Shown here: one piece after another, positions 27,537 to 36,112 of the stretch
Position numbering within the stretch: the stretch's first letter is position 1
How the letters are laid out: the number at the start of each line of letters is the position of its first letter
Program-made: the position numbers and the translations under genes
DNA from: Holophagae bacterium
GTDB lineage: Bacteria > Acidobacteriota > Holophagae > Acanthopleuribacterales > Acanthopleuribacteraceae
DNA: 64,000 bases
Reading direction: 5' to 3'
Assembly (NCBI GenBank): GCA_029263455.1
Contig: JAJCXM010000003.1
Span: 353,831 to 417,830 of the forward strand
The notes under the pieces: model-generated
Told to the model about the DNA's origin: nothing
Databases searched by the model: none
Seen by the model: the letters and a program-made list of their open reading frames with translations, nothing else

Positions 27537-28892
27537 TTATCGATTTGTGGATAATTTCTTGCGCATTTGCAGTATTTTCAGGAAACTACGCGTCCTAATC
27601 TCGTCTTCGGTTAGACCGGTAGCAAGCAGTTCTTCCATGCCAATGGCACCACAATTATAGGCCCGAAGAAAATAGTTAAGCAGACCTTGACCTGTAGCTG
27701 CGTCATCAAAAACGTCGCCCGACAGGGTCGCTTTGGCAGCCGAATCCATGAAGTTCTTTAGGCGAGTCGAAGCAGCATCCAGCGATTCAAGAAAAAAACT
27801 GTAGATCGCTGCATATCGAACCACGAACTGGGCTGGATGCAAGTCCCAGCCTTGATAAATTGCATGTTTCAGCGAATGACGTGTGTGATCAAAGGCCGCC
27901 TTCCATGCGCCGTGCACCACGCGTTGGTTTTCCTCTTTTTGTTGATCGCTCAGATCGTCACCGCGATGAGGACCTACCGGCATTAAGTTAGTTGCACCAT
28001 CCGATATGAAAACACCACGTCCTGCTAACGAAACTTGCATGAAATGACGTGCAAAATCGCAAGCAGGATGATCCATTTGTTGCCATGCCGCCGTTATCTC
28101 TAGCGAAGCTGTATAGTCGTAAGTACCAAAATGAGCACCACGACATCGTCCTCGCGATTCGGTTATGAATCGAGGCAAGCTACAGGCACCAGACTCATCC
28201 AAAATGGATTCCGGTGTTTCCACCATGATTTCTAATTTAAGCGCGCCTTCCTGCAATCCATATTGCTGTTCGAAGGCCTCGAGGATTTCAACAAGTGCTT
28301 TCACCTGGTACGGATGCGTGATCTTGGGTAGCGTCACCACAAACCCGGGTGGCAATTGCAACTCCGTCTTTTCCATCAAACGACTCAGGAAAATGCCCAA
28401 AGTGCGGATGGAGCGTCTCTTTAGCTCTTCATTTAAAGGCTTAATGCGAATGCCGATGAATGGGGGACAGAGATCAGAGGCCATCGCCTTTGCTAACTCG
28501 TCTGCCGCGTGCCGGGCGGCTTCGTCTTCCTCATCGTCAGGCCGGTTACCAAATCCATCTTCAAAATCAATGCGGAAATCCTCAACCGCTTCACGGCTCA
28601 ATTTGAGTTGGATTCTTTGATATAGAGCCGCAGCGAATTCATCGTCATACGATAGTCCAAGGGCTCGGCACAACGTGTCAGCATCGGGCGCGTAAGTCGC
28701 CAACGATGCATTGGCCATTTCACTCAATCGGCGGGCCGTTGTCGCACGAAACAGGTGAGCGCCACCATAAACCGTATGAACAGGCTGACGTGCCTCGCTT
28801 GGGCCCGGTTTTATCAATTGATAGGCACGGTTGACTGCCTCCAACTCAATCAGTACGTTTTTCACTCGGTCGTTTTCATCAAACGATTTCAA
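27537..28892 (-). CDS. DUF6986 aldolase/malate-synthase-like protein
   Basis: This 451-residue protein appears to belong to the HpcH/HpaI aldolase-citrate lyase superfamily in the DUF6986 branch. Typical segments are EDFRIDFEDGFG, FIGIRIKPLN, KLEIMVETPESI and GAHFGTYDYTASL. These TIM-barrel enzymes use acidic metal ligands on 2-oxo-acid or acyl-CoA substrates. As last gene of the ureide operon it most plausibly acts on glyoxylate or ureidoglycolate, but no assay is known to me. The TTG start has AGGGAG five bases upstream, inside the end of the HIU hydrolase gene. Confidence 0.75.
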   Translation of the reverse strand: MKSFDENDRVKNVLIELEAVNRAYQLIKPGPSEARQPVHTVYGGAHLFRATTARRLSEMANASLATYAPDADTLCRALGLSYDDEFAAALYQRIQLKLSREAVEDFRIDFEDGFGNRPDDEEDEAARHAADELAKAMASDLCPPFIGIRIKPLNEELKRRSIRTLGIFLSRLMEKTELQLPPGFVVTLPKITHPYQVKALVEILEAFEQQYGLQEGALKLEIMVETPESILDESGACSLPRFITESRGRCRGAHFGTYDYTASLEITAAWQQMDHPACDFARHFMQVSLAGRGVFISDGATNLMPVGPHRGDDLSDQQKEENQRVVHGAWKAAFDHTRHSLKHAIYQGWDLHPAQFVVRYAAIYSFFLESLDAASTRLKNFMDSAAKATLSGDVFDDAATGQGLLNYFLRAYNCGAIGMEELLATGLTEDEIRTRSFLKILQMRKKLSTNR

Positions 28893-28893
28893 A

Positions 28894-29235
28894 TCAGCTC
28901 CCTCGATAAGTCGAATATCCGTAACTACTTAAAAGCAATGGCACATGATAGTGTTGCTTGCTATTGATGACGTCAAACATGATGGTCACTGCGGGATAAA
29001 AAGTAGCTTTGTTCAACTTCTTGAAATATGTGCCCGTGTCAAAAGTCAGTCGGTATATGCCCTTCTCTATGGGAAACGACTTCTCATTCCACTGACCAAC
29101 CCGACCGTCTTGATCGCTAATTCCTTCCGTCACCGATTGCCAATCACTTACGTGGAAAAACTCTAATGTTACGCGAACCCCTGCCGCCGGTGAACCTAGA
29201 CTGGTATCCAGAATGTGGGTGGTAATGCCGCTCAT
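28894..29235 (-). CDS. uraH: 5-hydroxyisourate hydrolase
   Basis: This 113-residue transthyretin-like protein ends in the diagnostic YRGS tetrapeptide and begins with ITTHILDTSLGSPAAGVRVTL, which carries the first active-site histidine (H7). It hydrolyses 5-hydroxyisourate, the product of urate oxidation, to OHCU. There is no signal peptide, so it is cytoplasmic. It overlaps the OHCU decarboxylase gene by ATGA, so the two consecutive enzymes of the pathway are coupled in translation. Confidence 0.95.
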   Translation of the reverse strand: MSGITTHILDTSLGSPAAGVRVTLEFFHVSDWQSVTEGISDQDGRVGQWNEKSFPIEKGIYRLTFDTGTYFKKLNKATFYPAVTIMFDVINSKQHYHVPLLLSSYGYSTYRGS

Positions 29236-29723
29236 AAGAAATTCTCCAGACGTAAAACTGTGATTTTATGCTGCTCGCGTGCAGCGTTCAAGATCTCTTG
29301 GGAACGGGAATTTACCATCCGTAGCTTAAGAAGGTCCAACATTTCGTATGCACTCTTCCCTGTTGCACAAACAATGAATATGAAACCGAAACGCTCCAGA
29401 TAACGTTGATTCAGCTCGGCCAATTCCCGAATCAGCTCGGCTGAAACGTGTTCTAACTGAGCCTGTTCACGATTGGAGAACTTGGCGCCATTGCCAAATT
29501 TCGCTTGAAGAGCGCTTTCACCAATCTTGGGGTGCCCCTGAAAGGCCTGCAACCAATCGGACTCAGCCAAAGAAAACCAAGCCTTTTCTGCGACTTTGAG
29601 AAATTGTTCTTTGTCTTGGACAGGAAGATGGCCAAGCATGGTTTGTACCCAAGCTTTGCTGGCACAACAGGCATGTAAGTTAAGCTCAGGTTCGGGCGAT
29701 TGGTTCAATCGACAATCAAACAT
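29232..29723 (-). CDS. uraD: OHCU decarboxylase
   Basis: This 163-residue helical protein has the catalytic histidine H64 in FQGHPKIGE and the C-terminal block RFGFIFIVCATGKSA. Both are characteristic of 2-oxo-4-hydroxy-4-carboxy-5-ureidoimidazoline decarboxylase, which forms S-allantoin. The start at 29723 overlaps the last eight bases of the allantoicase gene; an upstream in-frame extension of 12 residues is rejected because it lies inside that gene without a ribosome binding site. The gene order allantoinase, allantoicase, uraD, uraH puts all of the steps from 5-hydroxyisourate onward in one operon. Confidence 0.94.
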   Translation of the reverse strand: MFDCRLNQSPEPELNLHACCASKAWVQTMLGHLPVQDKEQFLKVAEKAWFSLAESDWLQAFQGHPKIGESALQAKFGNGAKFSNREQAQLEHVSAELIRELAELNQRYLERFGFIFIVCATGKSAYEMLDLLKLRMVNSRSQEILNAAREQHKITVLRLENFL

Positions 29724-30735
29724 GATGAACACGACCCCATACGCGTAGACGGCTGACACCGCCGTCAGGATAGATCCGCAACCGCACGTGTGTGAAGGGT
29801 CGTTGGCTCAAGGCAGGATCAATTTCAAATACATGCTCGCGATCAGCTTGCAGTTTGGCGGGTTCAAGCAAAGACGTCCACACATTTGGATCATCCAAGC
29901 TCAGCGCTTTGTCGTCCCCTAAGTCAGCAGCTTCGATACTACATTGATCAGGGTAGTTGCCTCTAAAATACGCCGTATCGACCACAATATAATCAATGCG
30001 TCCTCGCTTACCAAGCGCCAAGTTCACCCAATCGTGACCTGGACCACGTCGACGTTTGGTTTCCCAGCCATCGCCCATGTTAATACCACGACCTGGGGCG
30101 ATGAGGTTGTCTTTATGACCAAAATGCATGTCGCTGCATTCCAGCACCTTACCCTCATGTTGGACAGCCACTAAATCAATCAGGCGATCTGGTTCAATGG
30201 CTGACCAGTCACACATCACGTCGCCAAAAACACGAAATCGAGCGACGCCGCCGTCTGGAAATATATTGAGCCGTACATGGGTATAACGCTGTACGTCGTC
30301 CCGAAACGCGTCGTCCACTTCGAAGAGATGTTGGCTCGACGGACCAAGCGCCTGTTTATCAAGAATCTGTGTCCAATTTGTCTGATCATCAGGATCGCCC
30401 GATAAACATGCGGCATCCACCGATGCATGACTAGGTTGGTTGCCATTGAAATGATGCGTATCGATATCAAACCCGCGAATACGACCGGATAAACCCAATC
30501 TCAGCCAGGCGAGATCATGCCCCGGTTGCCGGCGCCTGCGGGTCTCCCATCCATCCATCCACTTTCCCGTTTCAACGAATTTGTCGGCCACAAAAATTGC
30601 CCGACCAGGTTTGATGAGATTATCTTTACTGGCAAAGAATTCGTCATTGGCGAACAGGACTTTTGTGCCCAAACGCTGCTCAGCAAGGTTTACCCAGCGT
30701 TTCGCAAAACGACGGTCCTCTGTATTGTCTTGCAT
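29716..30735 (-). CDS. alc: Allantoicase
   Basis: This 339-residue protein is made of two homologous jelly-roll halves (about 22-165 and 195-336). Each contains a GWETxRRRxPGHDW-like motif (DGWETRRRRQPGHDLAW and DGWETKRRRGPGHDWVN) and a THVRLxIxPDGGV motif. It hydrolyses allantoate to ureidoglycolate and urea. It starts 12 bp after the allantoinase stop, and both halves look intact. Urease and a ureidoglycolate lyase are not seen in the window. Confidence 0.95.
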   Translation of the reverse strand: MQDNTEDRRFAKRWVNLAEQRLGTKVLFANDEFFASKDNLIKPGRAIFVADKFVETGKWMDGWETRRRRQPGHDLAWLRLGLSGRIRGFDIDTHHFNGNQPSHASVDAACLSGDPDDQTNWTQILDKQALGPSSQHLFEVDDAFRDDVQRYTHVRLNIFPDGGVARFRVFGDVMCDWSAIEPDRLIDLVAVQHEGKVLECSDMHFGHKDNLIAPGRGINMGDGWETKRRRGPGHDWVNLALGKRGRIDYIVVDTAYFRGNYPDQCSIEAADLGDDKALSLDDPNVWTSLLEPAKLQADREHVFEIDPALSQRPFTHVRLRIYPDGGVSRLRVWGRVHHV

Positions 30736-30747
30736 AATGATGCACCC

Positions 30748-32079
30748 CTAATTCGCTTTAAGAATTGGCCGGCCTTGGGCACTGCTTAATAATTTTCCAT
30801 GCTCTACTATTTTCTGTCCAGCCAGCCACGTTTGAGTGATCATTCCTCGTAATCTACGCCCCAAATAAGGGGTGATTTTGTGGCGATGATGAAGCATTTC
30901 GGCCGTCACCACAAAGCTGGCGTCAGGGTCCCAGACAACAAAATCGGCTTGATGCCCGACGGCAATTTGCCCTTTTCTGCCTTCTAAACCCGCTAATCGC
31001 GCAGGATGCTTGCACATCCAATCACCTAACAGGCTAAGGTCTATTCCGCGCTTCGACATTTCAGTCCAAATTAATGACAGGCTAAGTTGTAACGAGGCAA
31101 TGCCTCCCCAAGCTCGACCTAAATCACCACTTTCCGATTCTTTCAACGATGGTAAGCAAGGTGAATGGTCAGAAACGATCATGTCTATTTCGCCCACGCG
31201 TAAAGCCTGCCACAGGGCTTCGCGATTGCTGTTCTCGCGAATGGGCGGACAACATTTGTAAAGCGTATCTCCATCCTCTACCTCGTCTGCCTGCAGCGTC
31301 AAATAGTGAGGGCAGGTTTCAACCGTTAACGACTTACGGTTTCGCCTGGCTTCAAGGATCATGGGTAACGCGGACGCACTCGACAAATGCACGATGTGCA
31401 CATGGCACGGATGCGACCGCATCAAATCAATCATTAATTTGATGGCATCACATTCCCAAGATTCTGGTCTTGAAGCTAAAAAGTCTCCATACCTTCTACC
31501 AACTTCAACATCCGTTGTGCCATCATCAAGTTCGGCATGGATCAGATATGGTTTTTTCGTTCTTGCCATGATGGTCATGGCCCGTTCCAGATCATTGCGT
31601 CCCATGGGTGGGAATTCTGCAATGCCCGAGTCGATCAAGAACGATTTGACGCCCAAAACGCCTGCCGCCAGTAATTCGGGCAGATCATCGATTGAATCGG
31701 GAACCACCCCACCCCAGAACCCGCAATCGACCCACATCTTGTCAGTCACGGCATCTAATTTTGTCTGTAACGCTGCTGCAGACGTGGTCACAGGCAAACA
31801 ATTGAGAGGCATATCGACTAATGTCGTGATCCCACCTACGGCTGCGGCCTGCGTGGCTGTTTCAAAACCTTCCCAGTCGGTGCGCCCTGGCTCGTTGATA
31901 TGCACATGCGTATCCACCAAGCCAGGCATGACGAAGAGATCACCAACATCTAAATCATGATCCGACTGGAACGAGCTGGGATAAGGCGTCACATGCGTAA
32001 TGGTGCCCTCGCTGAAATGGACCTGCGCAGGCTTGATCTGACCACCCGTTAAGACTCGTTTACTAAAAATCGATCTCAA
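30748..32079 (-). CDS. allB: Allantoinase
   Basis: This 443-residue amidohydrolase has the metal-binding H58-x-H60 (DTHVH), the probable carboxylated lysine K145 (GVKSFLIDSG), H181 (YLIHAE), a histidine in HIVHLSS (about 231) and the late catalytic aspartate in VSDHSPC. This set fits binuclear-metal allantoinases and dihydroorotases, and the operon context selects allantoinase (allantoin to allantoate). It is the first gene of the leftward purine operon. It starts with TTG after AGGTAA and is divergent from the urate hydroxylase gene across an 86-bp shared control region. Confidence 0.94.
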   Translation of the reverse strand: MRSIFSKRVLTGGQIKPAQVHFSEGTITHVTPYPSSFQSDHDLDVGDLFVMPGLVDTHVHINEPGRTDWEGFETATQAAAVGGITTLVDMPLNCLPVTTSAAALQTKLDAVTDKMWVDCGFWGGVVPDSIDDLPELLAAGVLGVKSFLIDSGIAEFPPMGRNDLERAMTIMARTKKPYLIHAELDDGTTDVEVGRRYGDFLASRPESWECDAIKLMIDLMRSHPCHVHIVHLSSASALPMILEARRNRKSLTVETCPHYLTLQADEVEDGDTLYKCCPPIRENSNREALWQALRVGEIDMIVSDHSPCLPSLKESESGDLGRAWGGIASLQLSLSLIWTEMSKRGIDLSLLGDWMCKHPARLAGLEGRKGQIAVGHQADFVVWDPDASFVVTAEMLHHRHKITPYLGRRLRGMITQTWLAGQKIVEHGKLLSSAQGRPILKAN

Positions 32080-32165
32080 TCTTGTTACCTGTAAATTGCG
32101 TTTTTTGTTCGGGCTGCTAACATGTGGGGACCATTTGCTTAGACATTATCCCGAGGTGACGATTC

Positions 32166-33764
32166 GTGGGTTCTAATATACATGATTGGGCAGTGATACT
32201 CATCCGCTGGTTGCATATCATTACCGCCATTACTTGGATCGGCAATTCATTCTTTTTCAACTGGTTAGACCGTCGATTTAAGCGCAGACAAGGCGAAACT
32301 CGAGACGGCCACATCGGCGATTTATGGATGGTCCATGGCGGCGGCTTTTACCAAGTAGAAAAGCTGCAGATGGGCCCTGCTTCGACGCCAAAAGATGAAG
32401 TGCTACATTGGTTCAAGTGGGAAGCAGGCATGACTTGGGTTAGCGGCGCGCTGCTCCTCATCTTAGTGTTTTATTGGGGCGGCAGTTCGTTCTTGGTTGA
32501 ACCAGATTCAGGTTTGAGCTACCTGGCTGCTGTCTCAATCGGTGTCGGCTCTCTTTTTGGTAGCTGGCTGATCTATGACCTCATCTGGGAATCCAACATC
32601 GCGCGCAATCCAAGAGTCGGTCACATCCTTACGATCGTCTTGGCGTGTGTGGTCGCTTTTGCCTTATGCCATTACCTCAATGGACGAGCCGCTTTTATTC
32701 ACATGGGAGCGGTATTAGGTACATGGATGGTGGCCAACGTTTGGATGCGTATTATTCCGCGCCAAGCAAAGATGGTCACCGCCTCCGAACTGGGTACAGA
32801 GATTGACCCGAAATGGTCGACCAATGCCAAGAATCGATCGGTTCACAATAACTACTTCACCTTGCCAATCATTTTCATCATGATGAGCAACCATTTTCCC
32901 GCTACTTATGGGCACACGCATAATTGGGTGTTCCTGGTCTTGATTGGCATTGCAGGCGCAGCGATACGTCATTATTTTAATCAACGACATTTAGCCAGTG
33001 TTTCGATTGCCAAGACCCTGGTTCCGGCCTTCATCTGCTTGGCGATTTGTTTTTGGATGACTGCAGAACCGGCAGATTCGCATTCAGCATCTGAAATTCG
33101 GCAGAACGATATTGTCTATTTTGAGGTGGATCCTGAAACAAGTGCACACATTAGTGGGTCAGTAACTTTTGCGGGGAAACCACCACGTAGGGGTTCTATC
33201 ACTTTGCCGCAAGAATGCGGATCTCACGACCGAAAAATACCCGCGCAGTCGTTAATCGTCAATCAAGGAAAGCTTGCTAATGCACTAGTTTTCATTCAGT
33301 CAGGTCTAGAGAACAAGAGTTTCCGCACACCGGCTGACGAATTGGTCATCGATCAAAGAGGTTGCATGTACGACCCTCACGTCGTCGGTATTCAAACACA
33401 TCAGACCGTCGCATTCCTTAACAGTGACGATGTTCTGCATAACGTTCGTTGTAAGGCAGACGAAAACAAAGACTTCAATATTTCCATGCCCAACAAGGGG
33501 TCTCGAATGACGCAAGTCTTTGAACGTGCAGAAGTTGCTGTTCACTTGAAATGTAACCTTCACCCTTGGATGGGCGCGTATGTCGGCGTCTTCGATCACC
33601 CCTATTTTTCGGTTACCAACGAAATGGGCGAATTCAACATTCCAAATCTGCCGCCCGGTCACTACGAACTTTCCGTTTGGCATGAGACGTTAGGTAGCCT
33701 TTCGCAATCCATTGAGGTGGAAGCCAAGGCGGAGAGAGTCCTTGATTTTGTTTTTGAGCCGTAG
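32166..33764 (+). CDS. puuD: Urate hydroxylase (PuuD-type) fused to cupredoxin-like domain
   Basis: This 532-residue protein has an N-terminal integral membrane domain (about 1-300) with PuuD/urate-oxidase-N features (RWLHIITAITWIGNSFFFNWLD, then WFKWEAGMTWVSG). In known PuuD proteins this domain oxidises urate and is followed by a cytochrome c domain. No CxxCH haem motif exists here. Residues 315-480 instead form a cupredoxin-like domain with candidate type 1 copper ligands H425, C463, H466 and M469 (DVLHNVR and CNLHPWM), then a short carboxypeptidase-regulatory-like strand region to the end. It probably passes electrons from urate to the respiratory chain through copper. The start is GTG with GAGG upstream. 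Confidence 0.88.
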   Translation: MGSNIHDWAVILIRWLHIITAITWIGNSFFFNWLDRRFKRRQGETRDGHIGDLWMVHGGGFYQVEKLQMGPASTPKDEVLHWFKWEAGMTWVSGALLLILVFYWGGSSFLVEPDSGLSYLAAVSIGVGSLFGSWLIYDLIWESNIARNPRVGHILTIVLACVVAFALCHYLNGRAAFIHMGAVLGTWMVANVWMRIIPRQAKMVTASELGTEIDPKWSTNAKNRSVHNNYFTLPIIFIMMSNHFPATYGHTHNWVFLVLIGIAGAAIRHYFNQRHLASVSIAKTLVPAFICLAICFWMTAEPADSHSASEIRQNDIVYFEVDPETSAHISGSVTFAGKPPRRGSITLPQECGSHDRKIPAQSLIVNQGKLANALVFIQSGLENKSFRTPADELVIDQRGCMYDPHVVGIQTHQTVAFLNSDDVLHNVRCKADENKDFNISMPNKGSRMTQVFERAEVAVHLKCNLHPWMGAYVGVFDHPYFSVTNEMGEFNIPNLPPGHYELSVWHETLGSLSQSIEVEAKAERVLDFVFEP

Positions 33765-33791
33765 GTTGTTTCTGTGTAGCAGGTCTCTCCA

Positions 33792-34739
33792 GTGAAGTGG
33801 TTTGAAATCGGAGGGGATCCCGTACTTTGGACCTACACCTGGTTGGTTGCCGTTTTGCTGGGCGTCGCTGGGTCGGTTTTACTTATTCTCCAGTATGGTT
33901 TCAAAAAGCCAATGCGCTCTGTTTGGGACACTTACCGTGGATGGCTCTTTATAGTTCCCATCGTATTTGGCGCTCTTTGGTTAGGAAGACCAGCAACCAT
34001 CGTGGGCCTGGCTATTATTTCTACCATCGCCTTCAAAGAGTTTGCGAGAGCGACCGGCATCTATTCTGACTGGTTATATACGTTGGCTGTTTATGTGGGG
34101 ATTATCAGTACGATGTTGTTGACGCTGGCGCAAGATCCGCGCACCGGTGAGCTAGGCTGGTACGGTCTCTTTATGGCGACACCGGTCTATTTTGTAGCAC
34201 TCTTACTGACTATCCCCATCCTCATGAACAAAACCAAGGGCCAACTTCAACGCGTTTCGCTTTCCATGCTTGGATTTATCTATTTAGGTTGGATGTTTGC
34301 CCATTTAGGGTTCCTAACAAATAGCGGTAATTTTTATGGCTACATTCTCTATCTATTCTTCGCGGTAGAACTCAATGATATCGCAGCATTCATGTTCGGA
34401 AAACTATTTGGAAAACACAAATTACGAAGTGAGGTAAGCCCCAACAAAACGATTGAGGGCGCACTGGGTGCCATTGTTGTATCAATGGCAATGCCTTTGC
34501 TATTTCACTTTTCTTTTCCGCATTTTGGAACCCTGGAACTCATCCTGACTGGACTCATTGTTGGCGTTGGTGGCCAATTGGGCGATTTATCTATCAGTTT
34601 CATCAAACGCGACGTTGGCGTCAAAGATATGGGCGCAAGTATCCCCGGCCATGGCGGCATCCTGGATCGTGTCGACAGCCTTATTTTTGTGGCACCTTTG
34701 TTTTTCCATATGGTTCGCTGGTTTCATGGGGTTCATTAA
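33792..34739 (+). CDS. cdsA: Phosphatidate cytidylyltransferase
   Basis: This 315-residue membrane protein has several hydrophobic helices and the C-terminal family signature in two parts: SEVSPNKTIEGALG near 216, then GDLSISFIKRDVGVKDMG through GHGGILDRVDSLIF near 267-300. It makes CDP-diacylglycerol from phosphatidate and CTP, the branch point for phospholipid head groups. It uses GTG as start. Its stop overlaps the start of the acyltransferase gene (TAATG), so the phosphatidate-making and phosphatidate-using enzymes are translationally coupled. Confidence 0.95.
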   Translation: MKWFEIGGDPVLWTYTWLVAVLLGVAGSVLLILQYGFKKPMRSVWDTYRGWLFIVPIVFGALWLGRPATIVGLAIISTIAFKEFARATGIYSDWLYTLAVYVGIISTMLLTLAQDPRTGELGWYGLFMATPVYFVALLLTIPILMNKTKGQLQRVSLSMLGFIYLGWMFAHLGFLTNSGNFYGYILYLFFAVELNDIAAFMFGKLFGKHKLRSEVSPNKTIEGALGAIVVSMAMPLLFHFSFPHFGTLELILTGLIVGVGGQLGDLSISFIKRDVGVKDMGASIPGHGGILDRVDSLIFVAPLFFHMVRWFHGVH

Positions 34740-35458
34740 TGTCTGAATGGCAATATGAACCTGCCCCAGATTTAGACCGCGATTTAAGTGAGCGATTGCG
34801 GACGTTCCCGAGACAACCCCATTTGTGGATGTTGCTAGCACGTTCAATAGCTGCCATTTTGATTAGGATTTGGCTAAGAATTTATCATCGATTGCTAATT
34901 GAAGGAGACGAACACATACCTGCAAATACTTCGTGTATCTTGGTTGCCAACCACCAAAGCCACTTGGACGCACCAGCCCTGCTTTCTTGCTTCCCACTGA
35001 ACCGCCTTCATCGGGTCTTCCCTGCTGCGGCGGCCGATTACTTCTTCGGTAGCATTAAAACCAGTGCCTTTACGTCAATTGTAATCAACGGGTTACCTTT
35101 CGATCGTCGAGCGAAAGGGGCCGAAAGTCTAAGCATCTGTCGCTCGTTACTAGACAACCCTGGCAATGTTCTGGTGATTTTTCCAGAAGGTACGCGTTCA
35201 TTAACAGGCGAGTTGGGTAGGTTCCGATCCGGTATCGGCAGACTCGTAGAAGGATCAAGTATTCCAGTAGTCCCCTGTTACATTCAGGGTGCATTTGACG
35301 CCTTTCCTAAAGGCTCTCGATTTCCGCGGCCCAAACGGATCCGCATCCGCATCGGCCAGGCAGTTACTTACGATCACCTGCCATGCGGTCGATCGACGGT
35401 GCAAACGATCGTTAAGGACCTTCATGCTCGTGTCTTGTCCTTAGCGCCAAGTAATTAG
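34739..35458 (+). CDS. plsC: 1-acyl-glycerol-3-phosphate acyltransferase family
   Basis: This 239-residue PlsC-type acyltransferase has the HX4D catalytic motif (H72, D77 in NHQSHLDAP), a second block (NGLPFDRRAKGAESL) and FPEGTRS around E150. It likely acylates lysophosphatidate to phosphatidate at the inner membrane. The ATG shares bases with the stop codon of cdsA. The N-terminal 45 residues before the first strand contain a hydrophobic helix that may anchor the enzyme. Confidence 0.9.
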   Translation: MSEWQYEPAPDLDRDLSERLRTFPRQPHLWMLLARSIAAILIRIWLRIYHRLLIEGDEHIPANTSCILVANHQSHLDAPALLSCFPLNRLHRVFPAAAADYFFGSIKTSAFTSIVINGLPFDRRAKGAESLSICRSLLDNPGNVLVIFPEGTRSLTGELGRFRSGIGRLVEGSSIPVVPCYIQGAFDAFPKGSRFPRPKRIRIRIGQAVTYDHLPCGRSTVQTIVKDLHARVLSLAPSN

Positions 35459-35508
35459 AAGTCGAATGATTAGATCGGTCCGAACTATTTCAGAGAAAGG
35501 AACCCAAT

Positions 35509-36108
35509 ATGAGTTGGATCAAAACCGTACCACCAGAACAAGCCGAGGGCAGACTCAAGTCAGTCTACAAACAGGTCAGCGGGCCGCAAGGTGAAATTGA
35601 TAATATTTTGAAACTGCACAGCTTGAGACCACACACGTTGATAGGCCACATGGCGCTTTACAAAAATGTTTTGCACCATACTTCAAACCAAGTGCCCAAA
35701 TGGTTTCTTGAGCTTTTGGGCGTTTACACAAGCCTACTCAACGGATGTGCCTATTGCGTAGAACATCACTTTTCGGGCCTGCGTCGCCTCCTCGACGACG
35801 ATCAGCGCGCACACCAGCTAAGGATCCGTTTAGAAATGGATCAACTTTCTGAATTTGAGCACAAGCAAGAGCTGGCGCTGAACTACACCAGAGACTTGAC
35901 TAGAAATCCCAGCAAGCTCACTCAGGACCACGTCAAGTCGATGCAGGAAGCTGGATGGAACGATGGTGAGATATTGGAAATCAATCAGGTGGTTAGCTAT
36001 TTTGCCTATGCAAACCGAACCGTGTTAGGTCTGGGCTGTTCACTAACAGGCGACAAGCTCGGCCTGTCGCCAAGCAGTAATGACCAAGATAATTGGAGCC
36101 ATAACTAA
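35509..36108 (+). CDS. AhpD/carboxymuconolactone decarboxylase-like peroxidase-related protein
   Basis: This 199-residue all-helical protein has the redox motif C80-x2-C83 followed by H87 (NGCAYCVEHH), as in AhpD and uncharacterised peroxidase-related enzymes. The length corresponds to two AhpD-like helical halves, and only the first keeps the cysteines. It may act in peroxide defence as a thiol reductant or peroxidase. AAAGGA upstream supports the ATG. It is flanked by plsC and a convergent gene four bases away, so it is probably a single-gene unit. Confidence 0.85.
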   Translation: MSWIKTVPPEQAEGRLKSVYKQVSGPQGEIDNILKLHSLRPHTLIGHMALYKNVLHHTSNQVPKWFLELLGVYTSLLNGCAYCVEHHFSGLRRLLDDDQRAHQLRIRLEMDQLSEFEHKQELALNYTRDLTRNPSKLTQDHVKSMQEAGWNDGEILEINQVVSYFAYANRTVLGLGCSLTGDKLGLSPSSNDQDNWSHN

Positions 36109-36112
36109 TACG

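Noticed and set aside
31361..31960. A 199-codon frame antisense to allantoinase
   Set aside because: Allantoinase is certain from its catalytic residues and operon; the antisense frame has no domain.
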